Below are positions 22,801 to 35,291 of a DNA stretch of 64,000 bases, piece by piece; the stretch's first letter is position 1; each line of letters opens with the position of its first letter. A program made the position numbers and the translations under genes. The DNA comes from Archegozetes longisetosus. Taxonomy: Eukaryota; Arthropoda; Arachnida; Sarcoptiformes; Trhypochthoniidae. The DNA lies in assembly GCA_018873245.2 (NCBI GenBank), contig JAEMBT020000001.1:17266220-17330219 (forward strand). Direction: 5' to 3'. The notes beneath the pieces were generated by a model. The model worked only from the letters and a program-made list of their open reading frames with translations, made no database searches and was not told where the DNA came from.

Positions 22801-25800
22801 TAACGCACACAATCACAGGTCCCAAAGACTTTGACCAACGACTTGTACCAAAGGGGTAAATAATGGCTATATATCTAAAGATAAGATATAAAGATTAACA
22901 AATTCAGACTTGAATTATTTTACAAACTTTTGTTACTGTATTGATAACGAAAAATTCTTTCCTAAAGTTTGATTAATCTTTTGTTATTCTTTAAGACTAC
23001 TTTTCAGCTCAAATGCAAATATCACTTAAAGTAGTGGTTGAATTTACATTTTCGAAATAACACGCATATAATATCTAAGATAGAAGTTATGCTTTTGAAA
23101 GATGAGAGCTTCAAAGAAATAATACAAGCTTGCAGTTAATTCTTTCTAAGTTTTAGCATGTTTTTAAAGCTTTAGAATGTTTTTCTATTGTATAAGATTA
23201 ATCCTCAATTTGCATTTTCCACATAATCTAAAACTAACTACACTTCTTCCAGAAACACTTCAATCGCTTTGATCCCAACAAAACTGAATTCCTACTAAAT
23301 ATTCATAATTCTGACAAAATTCATAATCTTCATTCATTGTTGTATTTTAACAAAAAGAAAAACTACATTAATTGAATTATTTAATGCAGTATATATAATA
23401 AAACCTTTAGTAAATTGAGCTGAAAAACATTTATTTTCCAATAAAATAAACAATAATGCGATGAGAATAAAAACCGAAATTCATAAAAATCTGTTTAGTT
23501 TATCGCAGATTTCAACGATATCTTTAACTTGAAAAGCAATAAATTTAGTTAATTGTTGTGTTAAAAGATAAAAAGTAAAATACTGTCAGCAAATAGAGTT
23601 AAAAACGTCTAAAAAACTATAATTTTGGTAGAAACTCAGTTTGTAATAGGATTAGTGTTTGGATAGGATTAGTATTTAGATAGTGTTAATGTGGTGACAG
23701 CAAACTATGTTAAACAATAAAGAAAATTGCAAACAAACCCTATTAATTAGTTACAATCAGAAACTTAAATTATTAGTACAGAGACTAGACTTTGGGTAAA
23801 ATTCAACAAATTAAGATAACTAACAGAATGTTTTTGATCGAATAGGTTAGAGAAGCTGTGAATTAAGGTGATATAGGTTCAAGCAAAACAGATAACTTTT
23901 TTCAATCTTACACTAGAGTCTGGTTTAGATGAATAATATAATTTAAGTGAGTGATTCCAGTAATTTTATGGCTGATGATCATAAAAATACTTGTTCCTTT
24001 ATTCGCTTTAATTATAAATTTTTACGTTTTTTTACATCCAGACTGTCCAAAGTCTACCGCATGGTTTTGTAATGCAACATATATTTTATATGGGTCAATA
24101 AATGACTTCTAGGTTGAAGATTACTTAATTATCATATAATATGAGATTAGAGATCATTAAGATCATTATTAAGACTAAGTATTTGATGTGAACTGGAGAA
24201 AGTTTGATCATTAAGATACAATTGGAGTGTAATACGGCTCAAATTCAGAAATAATAGATTTTGAGAAAGCCAAAAAATAGTGCTTCTAGACTGAAAACTG
24301 ATATTGTATATAGAAATTTGAATAATTTTCATATTTTGAGAGAAGCCTAATATTGTAGACGAAACGTTAGTTATCAATAAAACATTTTTACCATAAAATC
24401 CTAATGTCCTCATTCAGTTTATTATCTAATTTATTAAGTTTGCTCTCAAGTTTAAACTGCAAAATATATTAATCACAGCCTAATTTAGATAAGATAGTAG
24501 TTTTTTACTCATCACAAACTTTCTTAATATTAATATCAGATCACTTGAGATAGTTTTAATTTGAATTTGCATTAAAAAACGCTTACATTACATTTCATTA
24601 CTTCTCCCTCTTTCTACTAATCACTTATAGAGAATATTCATGTCTATCTTCTAATTAAGTTAGAACTTAGAAACCTTATTCAATATGATATTATGCATCA
24701 ATTTTAAAATTCAACATCATGATGAAGCCAAACTGAAACATATATTTGAAAACTAATATTAATTAAGTTGGTATCTCAATTATATGACTGACTACTCCGA
24801 AATGAAACATAATACTCAAATTCCTTACCAAATATAATTTTAATTTCGGCCTCAACTTCACGTCATATTTATTAATTTTCTCATTTGTGTAACAATTAAG
24901 TCTGAATTTGAATTCAAATATAATCAAGTTAACTATATTTTTCAGAGTAATTTTCCGGAATTATTTTTCAGAATTATTTTTCAGAATTATTTTTCAGAAT
25001 TATTTTTCAGAATTATTTTTCAGAATCATTTCCCGGAATTATTTTTCAGAATTATTTTTCAGAGTTATTTTTCGAAGTAATTAAACGATTCCGTGGGTTG
25101 GCCTACAGCCTAATATGAATGTACTGACTATTAATCAAAGAACAAAAGTGAAAGGAAAGGAATGACACAAATTGAAATATCAAATATCAGAGCATTCAAG
25201 TTTAGATAGAGTGGCTCGACATGGAAAATATTAGTACACTTTTTATCTCTCCTTCCCCTTAAGTTGTTATATCTCTAAATAAATCACTCGATGCACAACT
25301 TGACACAACTGTCACTGTGTCGGTAATCTCTCTTATTTTTGGCAACTGTCCGAATATGGCTCATGCATATTTTCGATCCCATTTACAGTTTACACTTTTT
25401 TGCTTCAACAATCTTTAGCCTCAATTAAGTGCTGAATAAGATATTCAAAACAAAACTTTTACATTCTAAAACTTTGTAATCGCTGATTGCAACTAGAAGT
25501 GGTGGGTTGTCCTAGCATACTTTCCATCAGATCGTAATATTGAGATCATTAAAAATTCATAGAGTATCCATTATAGTAATCGAAGCAAATATAAAATCAA
25601 ATTGTTACGCATCGCAAGGAAGTCAACATAACTATAATTTTTCTTTTTTGTTGCCATCAAGGATTAGGTTCTCGACTATACAGAACAACATAAAACTATA
25701 TGGTTATGGTCTATCAGTGGAAAACTCAAACCATTCAAAAGGTGATTCTCCTTCAGGTACTTTTGAACTTTAAGGGAAATAAGAAATCAATGAAGAAGTG

Positions 25801-28800
25801 GTTAAAAACAAACTCCAATTAATTGTATTCTTCCATTGGGGCCATTAATGGAGATGAAAACATGAATTTTCTGTGGAAATTGAAGCAAAAATTAGAGTTA
25901 TATATGAACCGTAGCCTCAATTCTCTACAGATCACTGATATTTTAGTGATAGTCATCGTTCTTAACAAGAGTGCTATCGTCTCAATTCTGTAGTCAAAAA
26001 TTGTGATCACATATTACTTAATCATCTGAGATGCGCCTTAACTTTGATTTTTGGTTTTAATTTTTGGAGTTTGTTTGATTTGAATATAACTCATTAATGT
26101 ATTCTGATGTGACTCCTAGAAATTGAAAAACACTTAGAAAATGTTGATTATAATGTATGGATTAGTAAAAGAAAAAAGAAAATTATGGTAAACCATAAAC
26201 AATTGTATTAAAAGGGGTGTTATCATATAATACGGTAAAGTAAATAAACAAGTGGTTATCTAAATAAGTGAACGTTTGAAGAAAACAAATTTAAGTGTAA
26301 TAAAACATGGAATCCATTCAAATAAATTAGTTGTTTTTAGCTAATAATTGAGTTAGTACTGAAATAGAATTTATTGTATAATACTATTAATTTGTTATGT
26401 AGCACATTCTCTTAATGATAATACTGTTATTACTAAATGGGTCAAACTGTATCATAAAATTTACTCTTAATTCCTTTCTCTCATGCCTCCTAAAAATGTT
26501 CATCTGAACTGATAGTAGAAATCAACTATTTTTCCAAATAACCATTGGAAAATGATTCTCAATGAATATTTGATCAGCTGGTGACTTGATGATTTGAGAA
26601 AGATAGTATTTTCCATGCAAAATGACATAGTTTGGGTGAGCGATGCGTAAAGAATCGAACAAATTGATTGCATCATTGAAGCAAAAAAGTTACTTAGAAT
26701 AAAATAGACTGAAAGTCCTAAAGAATATATTCTGTAAGAGACTCTAATTCTTAATTTCAATGTACAATCTATGCTTGAGCGATCAAACATAAGACATTTT
26801 GTCGCTGGAAAGAGAAAGCCTCTAAATTCTATGTATCTATAAATCATTCTCTTGCCAGCGATTTATATTTTTTCTCAAATTTATACAAATTTTTTTGTTG
26901 ACACTCAAGTCTAAGTTTAGACTATTTGAACCAAAAACTAAAAATCTTGGTTAAGCTCTGGAATTCAAAGTCTACATAATTCTTAGAAAAATGTAAGATT
27001 TTATCTTTTAAGCCACTTTCATCTGAACTTCACTTCCGCTCCAAATACTTATTTGAGTTAACGCGAAATAATTATTTTCTTCTAATCTAAATTTCTAATC
27101 AAAATCTAATTTCATAATCGACTCCTTAAACATAGGGTTTATCCTAAAACTAATCCAAACTAAAACCTATAAATATTAACGTCAAAGTGAAAATATGTGA
27201 TAACTTAGTGATAGATCGAAGTTTTGAGGAGTTGTTTAACAAATCACCAGAGATTCTTCTGGAAATGCATAAAACATTTTGCTTTCATTGTCCATAAAAA
27301 GCACTCAATTCTTATTCTTATTCTTATTCTTTTATGCAATGCTGTCAGAATTCTATTCGTGACAAAACAGGCTCAAACTGTTCGATCAGATATAGTCTAA
27401 AACGGTAAAGAACTGAATTTTCTGTTCAACAAAATCATTAACTTGTTCCACGAACTGTCTTTGTAGTTCTGACTGAAGTTACGCCAAATAGATATGATTA
27501 TTAAAGTTGATGTTTAAGCAAATAATTTATTTGATTTATGCTGGGATTTATGTTGAGTTTGAATGTTTTTTTTTTGATAATTAGTATAATTGGTAACCAG
27601 GCGTTGCTTTTTTAACAAAACTTTATCAATTAAAGCGTGCCTTATTTGACACATTCACGTCTAAAATATGCACATCATTAAAATTTATATTGTTTTAAAA
27701 TCCTCTAATTAATTACTATTTCTACTCACGAATAGCTTCCAAATAATTGACTATTCTTTCTAACAATTGATAAAACGTTTTTCTCAACAATTGAAGATTT
27801 AAAGTAAAACTATAGAAAAAACGTGTTTAAAGAGTTAGTATTTAGCATAATAATACACTGATTGAAAGACAAACTCATTTGAATGAAGCAATTTTGTTGT
27901 ATGAGAACGTAATATATGTAGAAGACAAAGCTATTGATGGTATTCATGCTATTTATTTCATCACAATTATTTGGCACGGATTTGACACATTGGTATTTTG
28001 AGTTTAAGTGCCTCTATTAACATAACGTTTTTATGACGAAAGAGAAAAAACACTTCTAAACTCTATTATCAATGAAATATTGTCTAACTTTTACTGTATA
28101 TTTTAATCACAATAGTGAGACATCCAGTCAATAGCTTCTGGAAACTAATGTAACTAAATATTCAAACTTTGAATGCATAGCTTTTAATATTTATAAAATA
28201 CAACCAACCCATTAATAATAAATAGAATTGAGCAAAATAGTTATAAAATAGTTTATATAATTATGAAAGAAACTCTAATAATAAACCCTCGAGTATGTTT
28301 TATCAAAACTATTAATAGATCCAATAATTAGACCATTGACAAAGTCAGTGATTCATTGTTTCAGAACATATTCGTCGTACCCATTTAAGTTTCAATACAT
28401 GTGTTATTGAAATATGAATCATGTATTAAAAGTCAATATTTGATAATCAAATTGAAGGTTTGATATTGGAGTTTGTTCCATAATTATATTAATGAACTAT
28501 TTTTGAACTATTTCTGAACTATTTCTGAACTATTTCTGAACTATTTTTGAACCATTTTGCCAAATCCTGATAATAAACATGAAGATAAAGTAAATTATAA
28601 CGAACTATAACTTCTTGAAAAACCCAATTATGCTTTTCGAAGCTTTCCCAAACAGTATTAATGATATAGATTCTAAAAATTAAGCTAATTTTAGAAATAT
28701 TGTAACTTAAAACCATTATCTGCAGAAAGTCTAATTAAGCAGTTAATCGAATGATTTGTTCTCTCATTTTCATATATATTTGTCTTCAACTGTTTGGTTG

Positions 28801-31800
28801 CCATTTCTAACATTATTAAAGATAATACTTTACACCATTTCATTTACTACAAACGGATGATCATCTAACACTATAGCTAAGAGTTTTCTATAAATTGCAG
28901 GACTTGGTACTTAGTAATGTCCCTCCAATAGGTTCAGCTCATTATAGATCGATTTAATAGAACTTTAATCTAAATGCATTAAAGTATTATTTTTTATTCT
29001 TCATCTTCGTGTCTTAACAAACCGATCGTCTCTATTTTTCTATGTCAACAAAATGCCAACATAAATGTTTTCGTTTTTTTGCTTATCTATTTCTGCTAAT
29101 ACAGCGCATTAGACGAGTTGCTTTTAGAGAGTCAAGGGCTTTTAGGGGGTTTTATGTAGCGCTATCACAGGGTGTAGGGTTTTTAGGGGGTTTCATGTGG
29201 TGTGGTCAGAAAATCAGGAGCTTTTAGGGGTTTTACGTAGTACTTTCAGAGAGCAAAAAACTTTTAAAGCAACATCTTAAGATAACATCTATATTCTTAC
29301 AAGCACTATATAATCCCCCCTTAAATTGCACCTTACTAAAGCACTATATAGTTGCGACTGCTGATAGTATTTTAGTATTACATCCTTCTGGAAGTTCTTA
29401 TTTGATATTACCAAGTTTAGTTATATTGGATAATCAGAATAAACTTCATTTTATTAATGCTTTACTGATTACTTAATACGAATTCAGACTTAATGTTGAA
29501 ATGAGAAAATTCATCTTTAAGGTTGATGCATTTTAACATTAGCGCATCTTAAGATTTAAGATCAAAATCTAAGTGCATAGAAAGATAGAGTTAAGTGATT
29601 TGGAAGACAAATAACGAGAAAATTAAGTAACAATTATATAATAAGATAAAATACCGTATTATTCACTTAGTTACTCAGTTCTTTTACCGAGTAAATAACT
29701 ATCTATTTAATTCTTAGATTTATTACTCCTGTTATACAATAGGATTAGACAGTCTTTTAATAACGGCTCAACTTGAGAATCAAAACGAAGAAAAGATCCA
29801 ATGACACGATTCGTCAGTTAATTTGCTTACTAAAAGAGTATTCATAAGCTTATTTATGTCAACAATAACGATAAGGTTGTCATTAAAAATTGATTTCGAA
29901 GTAGTTTTTAGATTTTAAACTTATGTCAATTATTGGCTCTTTTAAAACTCCATCTCAAATCTCAAAAGCTCAAAGTTTCTTAAATCTAAATCCTCTTGGA
30001 TTCGTCGAAGATTTAAGTTATAAACTGGTCTTTCGTTTATCTCTAGAAACGGATGTTCAACACGACTAGCATTATGTTTTCAGTAGTAGATTCTGTACTC
30101 AAATTACGCTTGATTTATTAAAGTCATTGAAAAATAGGATTTTCGGAATGCAGTAGAGCAATAATTGGTTTTGAAAAATCAAAAATAAAAATAGATAAAA
30201 TTCTATTACAACTTAATCTCAACTGAAATTAACTGCTCTATATGCACTGAATTAACTTAGATTCAATTCTTTTCATGAACAACACTGTTCTATGCTATTC
30301 TCAGCTATTCTCGGAAATTCTCAGAATATTCATCATGTTTGCAAAGTAACAAATTAGTTTTACTAACAATATGTTAAGATTCTTAAAAGCATTTATCACG
30401 AATATGTCACTTAAGAATAGAATAGAATCTAATTTTCTCATTGACCCGTTTCTTTTAAATTAACATAAAGAAATACTTGATTCTAATGGGAATATGCTTT
30501 TGTATCATTTTTTTCAACTATTTGTTCATATTTTATTTTTTCAACTATTTTTGCCAATTAATTCTTTATCAATAGATTCAATAAGAGAAACGTTTTTGAA
30601 TTTTCAACGTGTTCAAAGATTTTATATAAATAATTTGTGCTTAAACATCAAATATAACTCATAACTTATGGAACAATACTTGATATAAAGAGTATGAGCT
30701 ATACTTATAATAATGAGATGTAGTTTACATACCATTCACAATAATGCAAACTTAATGAATATTGTTTTCTAAATCAAAATATTGTTTGGCATTCAAACAA
30801 ATCTATCGTTGATTGAAGGCTTGGATTTCATAACAAAGAGATTCATATGGTTTGTTTCACGAAAACAATGCTTAGCGGGATTAAAGAAGATATACACTCA
30901 AAGACTTAATAATCCACGATAGAAACGGGTAGTGTCGGACGGAGAGCTTTTGCTATTCTTTTAGGGCACGTTTCCTCATACACACTCTTAGCTATTAATA
31001 CATGCACGTAATGTGCTTCTCTTTTTAAAAGTACTCTTTATAAATATATGAACAATTCCTCGGATATATAATTCTACTCGTCATTTTACTTTAGTTGCTA
31101 TCGACTATTTATAATATCTTAACCGTACTTGAATGAAAGATTAAACTTTCATAAGAGTGCTGAGTTGTGAAAGACTTCATAAAATATATGAGTCGTTGAC
31201 TAATGTAAACAAAGCTATTTTGAATGGTTGAAGTGCTGAAAAGTATTTATACATTTATTTCCTGATATTGAGGATTGGATTCTACACTTCTAGCATTATT
31301 TATATATATTTTATTTATACATATCTTAAATGATGTAAAGCATTTTATAAGTTCTTTAATTGAGATACTCTTATTCTTTTATGTAAATCTCTTTGAAACT
31401 TACAAAATTTAAGTCAAATTTTAGATTATTTTTATTACCAACGGAAGTGAGAAATATATCCAATAAATCAAAAATAAAACAGTTGGAATTTTAAGTTAGT
31501 AAACATTGGATAAACATAGATATATAGACATAACAAAAAATTGTTATCAATAAAAATTCTTATAAAATGAGGAATTTGGCAATTTGTCAGCAATTACTTG
31601 AGTGTCGTTAAGAGTCGGAACTAGATTTCAAATAAAATGTTCAATAGAGTGAAGTCCTAAAAATCAATTTCAGTCGATTTCTTCTCTATTGTTCATCTGA
31701 TTTTTAACGTTAGGGTAAATTATTTACGCTGGTAACAATTTTAGAGATTAGACCAAATAGAACACACATAATCATAGGAAATGGTCAGTTGAGTTGAAGT

Positions 31801-33184
31801 TTTAAAGAATGATTGATTTAGTTGTAAAAGACGTCAAATATCATATATTGAACTCAACACAACAATCTCTGTTTCATGTGTGCAAACAAGATGTTGGGCC
31901 ACTTTTTCAAGCAATATATTTTGATTGATAGACAAAAAATATGATGTTTATAATAAATGTGAATTCTCACAGGAATAATAGAAACAAAGCATAAAATGTG
32001 ATAAAAAGCGTGAAATATGGTCAACTATGGAGCTATATACAAGTTTTGATGTATTAGACGAGCCTAATCTTTTTCATATCTTTTGATCAAACAAGAAAGA
32101 GCTATAAGCTTTAAACATTGATTTCAAGTTCAATAAGTTATAACTACTTATTCACATCAGTATTAATATTTAAATTACTCAAACTAATCGGCAAACACCA
32201 TATTTTTAATATAAAGAAATACGTGACTTTAGATAGTGAAAGGAATGTAACAGGAATAAAAGAAATATGCTAATCATGTTAAGTATACAAAGCATTGTTC
32301 AAATTTGAAAGTTAGTATTATTGAAGAAGTTTTTGACATTGACAAGAAGCACTTGGATATATATTTTTTATTAAACAATAAGTCTAACCCTACATAGATA
32401 AGAGCTTTGAAGAAAGGTTCAAATCATTTCTCCTCGAATGCCTGCTAAACAAATATTTGATTATTTCAATCTCAATTAATTTTTCTGTTTGATTTCAATT
32501 CAATATCCTTTATGAAAGTGTTGTGTTTAATATAAAGGTTTTATCAATTTTTCAAACGACAGGTTTGATTATCGAAATTGATTTTCAAGATTGTCATTGT
32601 ATGACAATTTTATGATTCATTCTATAGTTATATAAATGTTTTTTTTAAACATTACAGTTTTTAAATCAGACAAAAGCTTGTAAACCACTCAAAAGCGGTA
32701 AAGTATTGCAAAAAAAGATTAGAGTAAGTAGTTTGAAAGACTAAGAACGGGATAAGAAAGTGGTAAAAGTAGATAAAACTCACCTGTCAATGCCAATAAT
32801 AGTAAGTGTATAGACAGAGACGAAAACAGAGGCCAATTGCATGAACTGCACAAATGGACAGAATATAGGCGTAAATACCCAGCGACCTAATATAAAATCA
32901 GTGTAAGTGAATGGTATAGAGAAGAGAGCCATTGTTATATCAGATAGTGATAGATTAACCAAAAACATTCTCAATTCTCGAGACGATCGTTTGCCAGCCA
33001 TTAAGACCCAAATCGCAATTATGTTACCGATTAGTGATAAGGCGGCGGTCATTGAGTATAAGGTGATTAAAAAGCTTTGCCAACCAGTGCTCAAAAGTTC
33101 AAAGTCGTCGATAGATGTTGTAGACATATAATAATCAGATGATATGTTATATATGGAACCAGTCGATTGATTATAAGATTCCAT
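19567..33184 (-). CDS. Class A neuropeptide GPCR (leucokinin/QRFP/RFamide-like), copy A
   Basis: Four exons join in frame to a complete 435-residue receptor: 32784-33184, 22523-22874, 21708-21935 and 19567-19893. The extracellular N terminus has N-glycosylation sites at N5 and N13. Seven membrane segments carry the family marks: LSLSD in TM2, C109 at the top of TM3 paired with C189 in YDCKETW of loop 2, DRY at 133-135, CWLP at 266-269, NPVIY at 315-319, and a C337-C338 palmitoylation site after helix 8. The loop-3 motif APGNADAARDEAQ followed by KVKVIKML resembles leucokinin and QRFP receptors, which signal through G proteins in neurons and epithelia; the ligand is not assigned. Introns are 9909, 587 and 1814 bp. 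The first intron splits the Arg codon of DRY, and an acceptor-like TTCTTAG just before the ATG hints at a 5' untranslated exon. A tandem paralogue lies 24 kb upstream. Confidence 0.92.
21708..21935 (-). CDS. Copy A exon 3: TM6, loop 3 extracellular, TM7
   Basis: The 228-bp exon runs from VIKMLAT through CWLP (TM6) and NPVIY (TM7) to NFR, before a GTAAGTC donor. It is undivided here, whereas the same sequence in copy B is split by an intron. Fifty-seven of 76 residues match copy B. Confidence 0.93.
22523..22874 (-). CDS. Copy A exon 2: YIAII through TM4, loop 2, TM5, loop 3
   Basis: It is bounded by a CTTTAG acceptor and an AAG/GTATTTG donor. It encodes the Tyr of DRY, TM4, the loop-2 Cys and TM5, and ends in the basic loop 3 (HIAKVK). 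It has exactly the same length, 352 bp, as its copy B counterpart; 82 of the 117 complete codons give the same residue in both. Confidence 0.93.
24944..25077. repeat. 14-bp tandem repeat in the receptor's first intron
   Basis: About nine copies of TTTTTCAGAATTAT follow each other, the middle ones identical and the outer ones changed (CCCGG in place of TTCAG). Confidence 0.95.
28494..28557. repeat. 12-bp tandem repeat in the receptor's first intron
   Basis: Five copies of GAACTATTTCTG or GAACTATTTTTG, nearly identical. Confidence 0.92.
29115..29275. repeat. 41-bp degenerate tandem repeat, GC-richer than its surroundings
   Basis: Three copies of a unit starting CTTTTAGGGGGTTTTATGTA and a fourth partial one occur in the first intron of copy A. 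The frame through it (29042-29227) is a repeat artefact. Confidence 0.75.
30909..31125 (+). repeat. Dispersed repeat, copy 1 (in receptor intron 1)
   Basis: About 210 bp align with 44681-44885 in the same orientation, sharing AGGGCACGT, ACACTCTTAGCT, CACGTAATGT and AGTTGCT-TCGACT blocks. It has no long frame. It is probably the remnant of a transposable element of unknown class; the termini are not sharp enough to tell. Confidence 0.75.
32784..33184 (-). CDS. Copy A exon 1: N terminus to TM3 and D-R of DRY
   Basis: The exon starts at ATG (context GAACATGG) and ends GGCATTGACAG before a strong GTGAGTT donor, phase 2. It encodes the glycosylated N terminus, TM1 with GN, TM2 with LSLSD and TM3 ending VSVYTLTIIGID. 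The corresponding exon of copy B is not in the window. Confidence 0.93.
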
Positions 33185-35229
33185 GTTCGTTAGTCCTGTC
33201 TAAGAAATTGTTCGTAAATTTAACTTTTATTTCAATTCAGTTAGTGTCTGGTTTTGGTCCCGAATAATAATAGTGTATTGGAATGTGTTGGGATTTGAGG
33301 GTTGCATAAAAATTGACACTTAAGATAGAGACTCTATGAAAACCTTATGCTATAAATTGTTCAGAGTCCAACGGTTCGGAGTCCATAAGGATTTAAGTTC
33401 ACATAGAATCAAGTAGATTAAGCATTCAAATTGATTGCATAACTTCGTTTCTGGAATTACTTTATTTCTATTGGTGTCTATCACTTATGATAAATGCTCT
33501 ACTTTTATGATAGTTCGGGTTATTGTTTGAGGTCAGTGAAACTTTAGTCTATTAGCTAATAAATTTTTATTTACATTTCTCTGCAAGATCATTTCAAATC
33601 TCTCATATTATCTATTGTCTCATCAAATTATTATTCTCATTTATCATTTTCATCTCTACATCTCATTAGTTTAATCCATTTATATGACAAAGTAAATAAG
33701 CACTATAATTCATAAGATTATTCAACTGTTGGTTTTGTCTAATTTTCCCAATTTAATGGCCAAAAGCGAATTGGTCACAATGACTCAAAGCCTGAGATTT
33801 CAGCTTCAGACCTAAGCAATTAGTCTTAAACAAGAAATAGTTAAGACGGATTATATTTATGATGTCGAACATCCGTTGTGCAAAACTATTCTATGTCAAT
33901 AAGTATGCTTGTTTACAAGTCTATTTCTATATTCTATGCCTATATTCTATATTTATTTCTATAACTACCAACACTTCTATTCTAATTATCACTTTTACTG
34001 CTTGCCTATTTACCAAAATTAATATTCACCATTCAGAGCAAGAATCTAAGAATCTAATTATCAAACGCTACTATAAATTAAATTAATAGTTGAGTCGAAG
34101 TTTTTGAGACTATTCTTTTAACGATTCACAACTGGATGGATAAGAATGACTCGCAGTCACTTAAATAGAAAATACTGTCAAAGTCAAGTGATTTACTTAA
34201 TGCTAATGTTTGGAAATGACTGAGAATAAGCCAGCTACAAAACATGGGTTTGACAAACTAAACAGTCTAAGTCTACTATCAGTTTGTTTTGGACATCAAA
34301 CTTGACAATCAAATTATACATCTTATTGGTAGATAACTAAACTTTTGGTAATCAAATCTTTGAAGAATTTGCCTTAAATTCTGGTATAACTTGAGATAAA
34401 AAGTAAAGAATTTAATGACTTGTTTTAATGAAGTAAAACAAAAGCAAAAAGAAAAAGTTTAATATATTTGTGAAGTGATGTGAATCGATGTGAATCAGTT
34501 ATAATCAAAAGCGACAATTATGTTTCTCAAACAATTAAACATTAAGGCTTTTGTATTTGTAATTTGCAAATAGACTAGAATTTGCTTAATTCGATAGAAT
34601 TTCATTTTCCTCTTCATTATCACTAGAGAGGAATTCTTGTAATGTTTGACTCTGTGTTTTAATGGGTCTGAGATCTAAAATCGGTTTTTTTAATATCTAA
34701 AACGTCTGTGTTCTAGACATAACTGGAATTCCTTTTTATATATTTTAGTTGAATATATTTGAAAGAAGTTATGAGTTGTAAGTTAGAAAATATGAAATCA
34801 TAACAAACAGTCTAAAAAATAACTTAATTAAAAATTTGATCAATAAAAGCAATAAGTATATTAAGAGAAAAGTTTTGCTGTAATTACCTGTAGTTAGAAT
34901 GAATGAGTTGATAAGAAATTCCAATAACCACTTCTATATGAAGCAATTGTCCTCAAAGAGTAGAGAATCAAAAAATGTTGAACCCAAGAATTAGAAAATC
35001 CAGAACTAAGGAATTACAGAAAGGACAGTTAAAACAAGAAAAACATATATAACTTATGACGTATGACGAGCAGCGAACGAAGTGGTCGAGGGACTCTTTG
35101 CGTGGGATCAGTTAAGATTAAAGATGATAGAGTATTACACAAGTGAATTTAGTAGCATATAAGTGATTCTAACTGAATGCTACAAAGCTTTGCGCTAGAG
35201 CGAAGACAAGCTTTCAGTTTGATTCACAA

Positions 35230-35291
35230 TCAGTTACGTAACCTTCTAGCCAGTTGCGTAACCTTCCAATCACTTGCTTAACCTTCTAAAC
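35230..35291. repeat. 20-bp tandem repeat, three copies
   Basis: Three units close to CAGTTACGTAACCTTCTAGC lie in tandem; each holds a GTAACC core. Confidence 0.8.

Noticed and set aside
24944-25077. Regular short repeats resembling a CRISPR array
   Set aside because: The units are directly adjacent without unique spacers, and the context is an animal intron.
25540-25773. 77-codon plus-strand frame
   Set aside because: It starts from a non-ATG codon in intron 1, has no recognisable motif and no splice signals that would add further sequence.
26500-26847. 115-codon minus-strand frame, hydrophobic and Phe/Ser-rich, inside receptor intron 1
   Set aside because: It superficially looks like a piece of a chemoreceptor, but I see no diagnostic motif, no splice partners and no paralogue in the window; AT-rich DNA gives such frames by chance.
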